A program made the translations under genes and the position numbers. 64,000 nt of DNA, taken from assembly GCA_037176705.1 (NCBI GenBank), contig CM073885.1, positions 162,988,290 to 163,052,289 of the forward strand. The letters run 5' to 3'. Under the pieces are notes generated by a model that worked only from the letters and a program-made list of their open reading frames with translations, searched no databases and was not told the origin of the DNA. Of the stretch, positions 23,085 through 32,950 are shown piece by piece. The stretch is from Molossus alvarezi (taxonomy: Eukaryota > Chordata > Mammalia > Chiroptera > Molossidae). Position 1 is the stretch's first letter. Every line of letters begins with the position of its first letter.

Positions 23085-23461
23085 TACCAACTATCTTAAC
23101 AGGTGGGGGCAATGGTAGCACCAGGCCCTACCTGGTTCCTTCACTTAAGTACCATATGGATAGGTAACAAATTCATAGAGTCCGACAGATATTAACAGAG
23201 CCTTAAGCAGCACTGTCTTAGGCTGAGATATGAAATAGGAACAAAAGAAAAACCTGAGCATTTGGGTAGTAAACAGGAATAGAAACTGGCCACACATATA
23301 GAGAAAAGAATAAGATGTGGGGATGCCATGAAGAGCCAGCTCTTGGAAAGCTGGCTCCAGACAAGAGGGAGCCTGAGGTGGTGGTTCCCCTCGAGGGGAT
23401 CCTGGGAGCAGTGGGGGCCAGAGGTTCGCTTGAGAGCAGAGAACACCTAGTGCCTCCTTAC

Positions 23462-23729
23462 CTGTGGGCATTTTTAAGTCACTCATGCGCCACACAGGTT
23501 GTCCCACGTCGAAGTCTAGGTCATCCAAATCTCCATATTCCAGGGCAGCTATGGTTGGAGGTACTGCCACTGAGATCCTGGTGCTTGGCACACAGACATT
23601 AAGCTCATCGACAACTTGATTCACCAGCACAGAGTGCAAGACTGGACTGGGGCTGGCATTGGGGCTGGCATTGGGGCTGGCACTGGGGCTGGCACTCCGC
23701 TTCCAACAACAGGACAGTATGTTGCCCAT
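23462..23729 (-). CDS. Cyclin-Y-like exon 1 (residues 1-89), lipid anchor and Ser/Pro repeat
   Basis: The ATG at 23729 has G at -3 and G at +4, and an in-frame TGA lies four codons upstream (23739-23741), so this start is firm. The exon begins MGNILSCCWK: Gly2 fits N-myristoylation and Cys7/Cys8 fit palmitoylation, as in CCNY and CCNYL1. Residues 11-27 are a Ser/Ala/Pro/Asn repeat coded by four 12-bp units. The acidic DLDDLDFDVGQPVWRMSDLKMP segment near the end aligns with the LDF...HISDREMPE region of CCNYL1. The donor reads CAG|GTAAGG and leaves phase 1. Reading past the donor gives a longer ORF to 23145 that has no family resemblance and is intron. Membrane targeting is inferred from the motif. 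Confidence 0.88.
23650..23697 (-). repeat. 12-bp coding minisatellite in exon 1 (4 units)
   Basis: Four head-to-tail units read ggggctggcatt or ggggctggcact on the plus strand and differ only at one base. On the coding strand each unit encodes NASP or SASP. The array expands a short Ser-Pro/Asn motif that CCNYL1 has about once right after its lipid anchor. Near-identical units suggest recent expansion or ongoing length change. Confidence 0.92.
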
Positions 23730-24711
23730 GACGGGACTTCACTCCTTACTGTTGTCAGTCTTTGCTCTGGAGTCAGCCCCTAACCCCCAACAGTGACAAA
23801 GTCTGGTGCACCCCAGGGGCCACTGGGCTGCCAGGCCCTGGGCAGCCCTGAGGGCCTGGCCACGACCTTGCTGCTGCCTTGAGCAGTGGTCAAGCTGCTA
23901 CCACCTCCACTGAGTTGACAAGTCTGTGAGGATGGTGAGCAGCCTGACTTACTAAAAAGATAATCAGTTAAAGACTGAAAAGTATAACCGCTGCAAGAAG
24001 AGAGCACAGCAGAAGCTCCTCCTCTCTCCACAGCTGCCTCTCAACTGAAGGCAGTTATTCTGGTGGGCACCAGCCAATCAGAACACATTCTGTGGTCACC
24101 TGGTTACGAGGGACCAATCACACCCTGAGTTCCATCCATGTGCCCACCTGACAGAGAAGGCATGTGGTTCAGAATGCTCCCCTTCTCCCTTTGCAGCCAC
24201 ACCACTGCTCTGTCCTTTCCAAGCACACACAGTGGCCCAGTCTTGGGCTCCACACACAAGTTCCTACATTGTCAACTATTGTCAGGAAGGCAAGAAATCT
24301 ACTGATGCCATTGGCTATGGGAACTGGGTGAAGAAGTGAACAGGACATGAGAGAGTGAGGAAAGCAACTGAGGGCTTCTCTTCCCAAACGTTTGGCTGAG
24401 AAGAGAGAAGTGGTAGCTGTGAGAAGGATATACACTGCAAGGATCTTTTATTTTAAGATAAATAAATGTGAGTATATTTATATGTCAAAAGGTAAGAGTC
24501 AATGGAGGAACAAATTACAGGAGAAGGGGAATGAACAAACAGGGCCCACAGCAGGCAGACATGGGTACACTCCACAGCAGGGGCAGGTTAGATCTGGAAC
24601 CACAGAACAGCAAGGAGAATGAATGACTGTATGGCTATAGATACATTTCTGGTACAAGTGGGATTTCAGGTGGAGCTCATTTGATGACCTCTGTTATTCT
24701 TTATGTCTTTT
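23730..24711. other. Upstream flank of the cyclin-Y-like gene
   Basis: Moderately GC-rich (23730-24130), including the presumed 5' UTR and promoter, then unclassified sequence. Apart from the CCAAT pair I see no gene or named repeat. Confidence 0.6.
24074..24118. promoter_or_regulatory. Paired CCAAT boxes upstream of the cyclin-Y-like gene
   Basis: CCAAT occurs at 24074-24078 (gccaatcag) and 24114-24118 (accaatcac), 345-390 bp upstream of the ATG and 40 bp apart. Both have the CCAATCA/G form preferred by NF-Y, which binds in either orientation. No clear TATA box or dense CpG island is visible between them and the start codon. The promoter role is inferred from position. Confidence 0.4.
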
Positions 24712-24924
24712 ATTATTTTTTAAATGAATTTAGAGTGACAGGAATGGAGAGGGAGAGAGAGATAGAAACATCAATCAGACAGAAACAACATAGACTGGCT
24801 TCCTCCTGCACACCTGCTTAGGGGACAAAGCCTACAACCTGAAGCATGTGCCCTGACCAGAAACTGAACTCATAATTTCTTGGTGCATGGGTCCATGCTC
24901 AACCACTGAGCCACACCAGCCAGG
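24712..24924 (-). repeat. VES-type SINE, minus orientation
   Basis: Carries gggagagagagatagaaaca, tggcttcctcctgcacacc and ends gagccacaccagccagg. Diverged copy with many CpG losses. Confidence 0.9.
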
Positions 24925-26094
24925 AAATGGTTTATGTTAATAACTTTCTATTTGGAAAACTACCCGAGGAAAGAGTGGATAATGTGTAGAAAAGTATACA
25001 CTTTAGACAAGTTCAAAATGCCTAACAAGAATCAAATAATATCTTCCCACAAAGGTGGCTACATTGAAAAGAATTTTTAGCAAAGGCCAAGGAGCTCTAC
25101 AATAAACAGGTATGTCTCCAAAGTAGAAAGGGAGCCTAATTATTTCTCATAAGTAGTCAAGAGATATAGCAACACCTCTGGAGAAGAATAAAAAACAAAT
25201 TATAAAGAAAATGGGGGGGTTCCAAAATGGCAGTGGAGTGAATGGCAGCTACGCCAACCATCTCCCAGGACCAAACTGGAATTACAACAAAAATAAAGAC
25301 AAATCATCAGGAAAAAGCAACAGAAAAGCAGCTTGGAGGACCACATAACCAGGGACATCAATCGATTCTGGTAGGATTGCGGAGGCAAGAGAGGAAGGCT
25401 GGGAGCTCACCAACAGCAGCAGCCATAGTTGTGAGCAGTGCCCTCATGTTAAACTCTCAAGTGGCTCCATAGTACAGAGCTGGGACAGAGGCTAAAATAG
25501 CCACAGCCACTTATACTGGGCTCCAACAGAAAGAGGGCAGACTGGAGTGAAACTGTGGGGACACTCAAGATTTGGAGGGTGCCCATGCTTTTGCTGAGTT
25601 GCAGCCACACAGAATTGTGGTCATCTTACTCCCTCCCAGGGCTCTGGGAAGAGGCAGTGGCCTGTTCCTCAGAGATTTAACCCCAATGGGTGTCCATTGA
25701 AATGCAAATTAAGGCCCATTAACAACCAGCATTTGCCCCACAGTCCAGAAATCCCCTTATGCTGAACACCTGAGAAAGATTTTTATTCAACTGAGAACCC
25801 AAGACTCTTTAAGTAACCTCTACTGATAGCCTCCAGGCAAAAAGCTAGAGGATAACTGTACAATTCCTGGGCTAGCAACTCTAACCAGGAAAGTAAGACT
25901 TGATGGTGGTGTTTAAGGTGGGTTCTCCCTGGCTCATGCAAACCCAGGAAAGGGAGCCACAGACAGCAGAACACCAACACCCACAGGGAAAGTTTGGCAA
26001 GCTCCAAAGCCCACTGTGATAACCAAAATAGTGAAACACAGAAAAAAAGCCAAATGAAAGAAAAAGAGACCTCTATGAAGATGAGATAAATGAG

Positions 26095-26361
26095 ATGCAG
26101 ATAAGCAAGTTAACAGAATTTGAATTCAGAGCCATAATCTTGAGGAAGCTCAACAGCATGTGTAAGGACATGAGCACCAGGAGTAAAAACATAGAAATGT
26201 TAAAAATCAACCAGTGGAAAGTTAAAAACCACAAAGAAGAAATGAGGAATGACATATCAGAAATGAAGAACACATTGAGAGGTTTGAACAGCAGAGTAGA
26301 GGAAGCAGAGGACTGGATCAGTGATTTAGAAAACAGGGTAGTAAAAAATCAACCAATCTAA
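26095..26361 (+). pseudogene. L1 ORF1p coiled-coil remnant
   Basis: An 88-codon open stretch with the heptad-like pattern of the L1 ORF1 coiled coil (LRKLNSMCKDMSTRSKNIEM, NRVVKNQP). ORF1p is the RNA-binding trimer of the L1 particle. The downstream RRM and C-terminal parts (to about 26880) are present only as broken frames. Confidence 0.85.
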
Positions 26362-27135
26362 AAACCAAAAGAAAAAAAAAACAATTAAAAAACAGGAAGA
26401 TAGCTTAAGAGAACTGTGGAACAACTGAAAATGTAATAACATTCACATCATAGGAGTCGCCGAAGAAGAAAAAAGTGAGGAAGGGGTGGAGAATATATTT
26501 GAAGAAATAGTGACAGAAAACTTCCCAAATTTGGTGAAGGAAGAAGGCATTCAAGTGCAAGAAGCACAGAGAGCCCCAAGTAAGAAGAACCCAAACAGGC
26601 CCACACCAAGACACATAGTAATTAAAATACCAAAAAATTAAAGACAAAGAGAGAATCCTAAAAGCAGCATGAGATAAGCAACAGATTACCTACAAAATAA
26701 CCCCTATAAGGCTCTCAGCTGACTTCTCAACAGAAACACTACAGGCCAGAAGGGAATCAAGGTCATGAAAAACAAGGATCTAAATCCAAGATTACTTTAC
26801 CCAACGAGGCTATCGTTCAAAATAGAAGGTCAAATAAAGAGACTTTCAGACAAAAAAAAAGACTAAGAAAATACATTGCACCAAAATACCACTACACCAA
26901 ATGTTAAAAAGACTGCGGTAATTAGCAGGAGAAATGGGAAGAAAAATAGAAGCACACTAAACAAAGACGGCAATGAATAAGTCCATATCAATAATCACCT
27001 TACATGTAAAGGGACTGAATGCTCCGATAAAAGGACACAGAGTAGCTGGTTGGATAAGAAAGCATGACTCATATATATGTTGTTTACAAGAGACCACCTC
27101 ACAACAAAAGACTCACATAGGTTGAAAGTGAAGGG

Positions 27136-27492
27136 ATGGAAAAATATCTTCCAAGCAAACGGAAAGAAAAAAAAAAAGCTGTGGTAGCACCACTCATATC
27201 TGATAAAATAGATTTCAAAATAAAGGTCATAACTAGAGACAAAGAAGGCCACTACATAATATCAAAAGGATCTATCCAACAGGAAGATATAACCTTGATA
27301 AACTTATATGCACCCAATATAGAAGCACCAACATATATTAAAAATCTTCTGGAAGACTTCAAAGGAGAAATCGATAGCAACACAATCATATCAAAGGACT
27401 TCAACACCCTGCTGACATCACTGGATAGATCCTCTAGACAAAAAATCAAAAAAGTGGAAGCACATTCCTTGTTCATGGATTGGAAGAATTAA
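27136..27492 (+). pseudogene. L1 ORF2p endonuclease remnant
   Basis: A 118-codon stretch in the APE-type endonuclease domain with VITRDKEGHYIISKGSI and INLYAPNIEAPTYIKN, as in mammalian L1. It ends where the internal deletion starts, so no nuclease-RT fusion survives. Confidence 0.88.
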
Positions 27493-28004
27493 CATAATTA
27501 AAATGTCTATATTACCCAAAGAAATCTATAGATTGAATGCAATTCCCATCAAAATACTAACGACATATTTCACAGAACTAGAACAAATATTTCAAAAGTT
27601 TATATAGAACCAAAAAAGACCCCGAATAGCCACAGCAATCTTAAAAAAGAACAAAGTAGGTGGGATCACAATATCAGATATCACAACAAAACTACTGTAA
27701 TCAAAACAGCCTGGTACTGGCACAAGAACAGGCATATAGACCAGTGGAACAGAATAGAGAACCCAGAAATGGAGCTAAGACATTATGCTCATTTAATATT
27801 TGACAAAGGAGGCAAGCGCATACAATGAAGTCAAGACAGGCTCTTTAATAAATGGTGTTGGAAAAATTGGACAGCTACATGCAAAAAAATGAAACAATAC
27901 CATCAACTTACACCATACACAAAAATAAACTCAAAATGATAAAAGACTTAAATGAGACCTGTGAATGCATAAAAATTCTAGAATAAATTGTAGGCAACAT
28001 AATT

Positions 28005-28672
28005 TTGGACATCATACACAGCAGAATTTTTACTGATACATCACCTAAGAAACAAAGAAAACAGAAAAAAATGAACACATGGGACTACATCAAACTAAAA
28101 AGCTTTGCACAGCAAAAGAAACATCCATCAAAATGGAAAGGTAAACCACTGTATGGGAAAACATCATTGCCAATAATACAACAGATAAGGGGTTATTTTC
28201 CAATATATATACAGTACTCATACAACTCAACAAAAGGAAGACAAAGAACCCAATTAAAAAATGGGCAGAGGAGCTGAATAGACACCTCTCCAAACAAAAC
28301 ATACAAATGGCCAAGAGACATATGAAGAAATACTCAACATCACTAATCATCAGAGAGATGCAAATTAAAACAACAATGAGGTATCACCGCACAACCTTCA
28401 GAATGGCCTCCATCAACAAATCATCGAACTACAAGTGTTGGCGAGGGTGTGGAGAAAAGGGGACTCTAGTACACTGCTGGTGGGAATGCAGCCTGGTGCA
28501 GCCACTATGGGAAACAATATGGTGTTTCCTCAAAAAATTAAGAATTGATCTACTATTTGACCCTGTGATCCTACTTCTAGGAATACATCCTGAGAAGCCT
28601 GAAACACCAATCAGAAAGAATATATGTACCCCCATGTTCATAGCAGCACTATTTACAATAGCTAAGATCTAA
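28005..28672 (+). pseudogene. L1 ORF2p C-terminal remnant with Cys-rich knuckle
   Basis: Two overlapping frames (28005-28277 and 28307-28672) encode the end of ORF2p, including the Cys motif [18 protein letters not shown] typical of L1. A frameshift separates them. Confidence 0.9.
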
Positions 28673-29106
28673 ATACAGCCGCCCAAATGTCCATCACTAT
28701 ACGAATGGGTAAAAAAATATACACAATGGAGTACTATGCAGCTGTAAGAAAGAAAGATCTCTTATCGCTTGAGACGACATGGAGGGACCTGGAAAATATT
28801 ATCCCAAGTGAAACAAGCCAAGCAAAAAAAGACAAATACCACATGATCTCACTTATTTGTGGACTATAATGAACATAACAGTCTGAGGAACTGCACATAC
28901 CCAGAGACATGGAAGTAAGGTACAGACGGAAAACCCTCAGAAGAGGTGGTGGTGGGGGGAGGAAAGAGATAAACCACAGAACTTATATACATGTATGCAT
29001 AACCAATGAACATGGGCAACAAAGCTGGGGATAGGAGAAACATCTGTAACAAAAATAAAATTAAATGAAAGGAAAAAAACTAACAAAGAACAAAAAAAAA
29101 CAATGA

Positions 29107-29672
29107 GCCCAACTGTGGTAGACAGATTCTAAGATGATCCCACTGAGGACAGTCTCATGTTTGTGCTCTTGTGACCCACTACTCTCAAGTGTGGTGGTAC
29201 CTGTGACTTGTGTCTATCCCAGGCAACGGTGACTGGATGTCACTTTTGTGAACTGGGTAAGTTCTAACATCCAGCTGTGAGGACAGTCTCTCTATGGATG
29301 CTCTCCTCACTGGCTATGATGAACAAGCTGCCATTTTTTCAGCCACCCTCTGGAAACTCCCATGTGGCAAACAACTGAGGGTGGCTTGGGCTGACAGCAA
29401 GGAACTGAGGCCCTTAGTCCAACTGCCCGCTAGGAACTCAAGCCTAACAGTGGCCATGAGCACTTTGGAGTGGAACCATCCCTGTCAAGCTCTCAGGGGA
29501 GAGGAGACCGGGCTGACACCTTGATGGCAGCTTCCTCAGAGACCCTGAAGCAGAGGCCTCAGCTGGCTGTGCCTTCTTTCCTGACCCATAGAACCCTGGA
29601 CACAGAAAATGTGTGGTGTTAAGCCTCTACATTTGTAGTCATTTGTTACAGACCAAGAGATGACTAATAACC
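29107..29672 (+). repeat. Old MaLR/MLT1-like LTR
   Basis: Starts ctgtggtagacagattctaa and ends near tgttaagcctctacatttgt and catttgttacagacc. Those phrases recall the 3' end of mammalian MaLR-type LTRs (ttaagccac ... tttgttacagc). The internal gctgacaccttgatggcag also fits. Classification is from memory. Confidence 0.5.
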
Positions 29673-31437
29673 ACCCAAGCCAAGACTGGTGAGCACAATT
29701 AACTTAAAAAGCCTTAAAGAACACAAACTGGTATTTCCTAGCAAACTCCCTTACTTCTACCAGCCCCTGAGTTCTATCCAGACATTTTACCTACCTATGC
29801 ATATCCTCAAATACATAAGCCAATTTTTCAGACTCCTGCAAGTAATTCTTTTCTACATTAAAAGCTTCAGTATAAAGACTTGAAAAACTGCAAATCATTT
29901 TTACTTACATCTGGAAGTCTGTTCAGCTTCATTGTTCTCTGTAAAGTCATATTTCTACTCACATGAGAAAATTTTACTTCTACCAGTTTTCTGGGATTTG
30001 GTGATCAATACCAGTATCTGGAATACAATAAAGGTTTGAAAATGGAACTGAATTTTAACTCTGCAAGTTTTTCCTCTGTCTCAGCTCAGCTGCTGTAGAA
30101 CACTTAATGAATGTTTCTGTTGTGTCTGGCATTATGCTGGGTGCTGAGCCCTCTTGCAATGCAGTTACTTTCTCAGTCATTTGTTACCTCTAAAATATGT
30201 CCTGCATTCCTAGTTTTGTTCCTTTGCAGTTTCATCTCATTCAGTAAATAGGTATCTTAAAGTTGTAAAAGTCATAATAATAATGCCCTTTTAGCAAGTA
30301 TTTAATAACCATCACCAATTCTACAGAAAGCAAACCAGTAAGGTTAAAAACATGAAAATATTCCCCCTAAATTAATAGCTTTCATGCTTATGGAACACAC
30401 CAAAGAAAATGAAATGGAGAAACTACCTTGAATTTTGCAACAGATTCCAGTTTAGGTATTGGGATAAATGACTTGAATTAATATGTACCTGCGGTATAAG
30501 TACCTCTCACTCATTACATCACCAGTGCTCCAATATGTACCTGTGAAGTCTTATAGGTTCTGTTTATGTATGAGTAATTGAACAGGACAGTAATTTTATG
30601 TGCTTTTTAATAGTATGTTTACATGAACTGTCATTTTATTTGATTCAGTAAAAATAGTGGAGGGAGAAAAACTCTGATTCTTCAGAAACAGGTTAGTCCA
30701 GTGACAATTTGATTCACAATTTTCTCCCTGGATTAACCTTTGAAAGCTTGATAAGAGCAGATGGAGTCTTAAAACCAGAGCTTAAGCCTCATCTTCTTCT
30801 TAGTGAACAAGTACGTCTGGGCTTTTCAAGGGATGTTTATCAGGCTTCTGGAACAGCCCTGCAGAGCATGGTGTAAGACTGAGTGTTAGAGGAGGAAAGA
30901 AAACGGCACCACCCAGGGTAGTTCCCCATCACCAGGCCCTGGGTTTCCCCAAGGTAGACACAGCCCTTGACTTTCCAATGGAAGCTGCACTGCAGCACAG
31001 CTCCAGCACTGCGTACATGGCTGTGGGAAAACTGGAAAGGAGCTGGGCTTGGTGGTTCTTGCTTCTAGTCTCCATCTCTGCTACTAACCACATACAGGAC
31101 CACGGGTGAGCCAAGATCCCTCTGAGCTACATACACGTGAGGAGAAGAACACTTCTAGCAACACGGCAGGGAGGCTCAATGCTTAGGTACAGGTGAGATG
31201 CAAGGTAAGGGTGTTGCTATTACCTGCATGTGGCCACTGGCTTAGGAAGAACCATGCCAGCAGTATAACGGCCTGGAAAATCCCTCCAGGTTTACTCTTC
31301 TAGTTATTTCTCAAATTGACACTGGGACTACCTGTTTTGATCTCAAGTTCTAATGAACACAAAGAAAGTTAATTTTGACCATCTTCTTCACTGGGAAATA
31401 AAAATGTCAAAAAACAGCAAATGTAAGACAAAAACAT
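29673..31437. other. Non-coding stretch
   Basis: Nothing coding supported. A MIR-like patch is possible at about 30095-30180 (aacacttaatgaatgtttc, ggcattatgctgggtgctga). The rest is AT-rich and unclassified. Confidence 0.5.
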
Positions 31438-31498
31438 TTTTTTTTATCCTTACCCGAGGATATTTTTCTATTTACATTCAGATACAGTGGCAAAAAGT

Positions 31499-31550
<52 letters not shown>

Positions 31551-31705
31551 GATGTGAAACAGACACCTCAACTGGTTGCCTCCCACACAACTCAACCAGG
31601 TTCAGGGATGAACCACAACTGAGGTACATGCTCTTGACCAGAATCAAACCCGTGACTCTTTGGTCTGTGGGCAGACACTCTAACTGCTGAGTCAAACTGG
31701 CCAGG
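31438..31705 (-). repeat. VES-type SINE with long (GA)n
   Basis: Reversed copy whose pyrimidine tail has expanded into a pure GA run at 31502-31547. It ends gctgagtcaaactggccagg. Flanks share a diverged aaaacattttt repeat. Confidence 0.93.
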
Positions 31706-32409
31706 ACAAGATGAAAACATTTTTAAAAATAAGATAACATTTCAAAGAGGAAAAAAAATCGAAAGACCTCCTCAAACAGAATTATTAGAAAAGTATTCTA
31801 GCATCTAGACATTTCACCAATTCTGATCAATACACTATTTCCCATACACTCCTACCAAAATGATTATAACTCCTTGGAGATGCAAACCTCTTATTCTAAA
31901 TTCATTTTAGGACTTTGGTCTCTTCTAAGTTCTCAGTTTAGAAGCTGGATCTGAGGTGCCTCCGAGTTTCTCTCTGAGTGTTTTCTGTATTATACACAAT
32001 TATGGCAATAACTGGGTCACCCACATGCAGAATCTGATAGGATGGGGCTTGGGATATAATTCAATCCCCAGGACCCCTGACAGCTGCCAGGACCACACCA
32101 GACCTGTGCTGTTCTGAGCTACACTGAACCTTCCAGAGCTTCAGAGCCTGTCCCGTCCCTGCCCTGGTTCCAGGTATGCAGGCGTTTCATTCAGCACATG
32201 ATAGTCCTTGGGAGGAAAAGTGTTTTAGCAGTAAACAACTGAATATATTGAAAGGTAAGCAGACCTATTAGTATTAGAACTGTGACTTTTACTGCTGGGT
32301 CTTTGACCTAGACTGAAGACCCAGAGCAAAAATGCAACACACACTCGTCCCATGACAGAGATTTAAAAAAATCTTTCTTAAAATTTTCTAAAGCATACTC
32401 TTCTTTAGA
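31706..32409. other. Non-coding stretch
   Basis: No gene or named repeat recognised between the two SINEs. Confidence 0.5.
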
Positions 32410-32645
32410 AAGCCCAGCAGTTGGAGTGTTGGCCTGTGGAACTAAGAGTCGCAGGTTTGATTCCAGATAAGGGCATGTACCTCAGTTACGGTTCAGTCTG
32501 GGTCCTGGATGGGGTCGCATGGAAAGCAACCAATCGATGTGTCTCTCTCACATTGATGTTTCTCTTTTTCTCACTGTTTCTCTCTCTCCCTCTCTCTCTA
32601 TTTGATGAAAATGGAAAAGTATCCTCAGGTGAGGATCTAAAAGTA
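32410..32645 (+). repeat. VES-type SINE, 5' truncated
   Basis: Lacks most of the A-box head, but has ggtttgattccagataaggg, acctcagttacggttcag and ctcaggtgaggatctaaaag. Confidence 0.88.
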
Positions 32646-32819
32646 ATTTTTTTTCTAAATTAATTTTCTTTCCAGAAATAAATTTGAAATACCTACTTAT
32701 AGATTTGTTTGCTCTGCTGCACACATATATACACGTATATGTATGTGTATGTGTGTTCACAAAACATATCTGTGTGTGTGTGCACATGTATGAGACTGAG
32801 AGGCACAGGGAGAAGATGA

Positions 32820-32950
32820 GTTGTCCCTTTTTGAACCTTTTGCTCCATGGCTCTGCACTGCTCGGGTTTGGTTGTCCACCTTCACGTCCACTCACACTCT
32901 CACACACTCACCCTCCCTCCGGTCCTGCCTGCCACCATCTCTCATGGGGT
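32820..32950 (-). repeat. Module shared with the L1 5' UTR start at 59703
   Basis: On the minus strand it reads ggcaggcaggaccggaggga, then ggtgagtgtgtgagagtgtg. This matches 59713-59830 on the plus strand. In both places it adjoins L1 coding sequence, so it may be a fragment of the outermost 5' UTR of one L1 subfamily. Confidence 0.6.

Larger units (their letters stand above)
15498..23461 (-). other. Intron 1 of the cyclin-Y-like gene
   Basis: The largest intron (7,964 bp). It contains four VES SINEs, an L2 fragment and an L1 3' end. Stretches 15910-17230, 17810-19010, 19330-20820 and 21070-22900 are AT-rich with no coding signal that I can support. Confidence 0.8.
2950..23729 (-). other. 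Cyclin-Y-like gene (CCNY/CCNYL family), 5' seven exons; 3' end beyond the left edge
   Basis: This is the gene span covering exons 1 to 7. Joined, they give one open frame of 229 codons with canonical GT donors and AG acceptors and matching phases. Cyclin Y proteins are membrane-anchored cyclins that recruit and activate CDK14/CDK16, and act in LRP6 phosphorylation (Wnt signalling) and spermatogenesis; that is family knowledge. What the sequence shows is family-specific blocks in the right order: MGNILSCC, PSDNPRASTIFL, HSSCSTIFLDES, AIYYHIKNR, DANRTKDIFEEHLHPF and EYFHRCPDLGSIYNFIRPVF. The protein differs from CCNY and CCNYL1 at many sites and has a longer N-terminus. The first seven exons cover what is about 193 residues in human CCNY from memory, so roughly 150 residues should remain left of position 1. 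It could be a CCNYL paralogue or an early pseudogene, but no lesion is visible. Confidence 0.9.
25205..29099 (+). mobile_element. L1 LINE with large internal deletion (inactive)
   Basis: It runs from a 5' UTR (gggttccaaaatggcagtgg) through an ORF1 remnant and an ORF2 endonuclease remnant, then jumps at about 27487 to the late part of ORF2 and a 3' UTR with an A-rich tail. About 2.3-2.5 kb of ORF2, including the reverse-transcriptase core, appears missing when compared with the L1 at 44168-49920. Frameshifts and stops break both ORFs, so it cannot move by itself. Confidence 0.93.

Noticed and set aside
23145..23461. Extension of the exon 1 ORF to 194 residues with hydrophobic stretches
   Set aside because: The extension lies past a strong CAG|GTAAGG donor and the next exon fits in phase, so it is intron read-through.
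23315..23602. 95-residue plus-strand ORF over exon 1
   Set aside because: Antisense shadow of the real exon.
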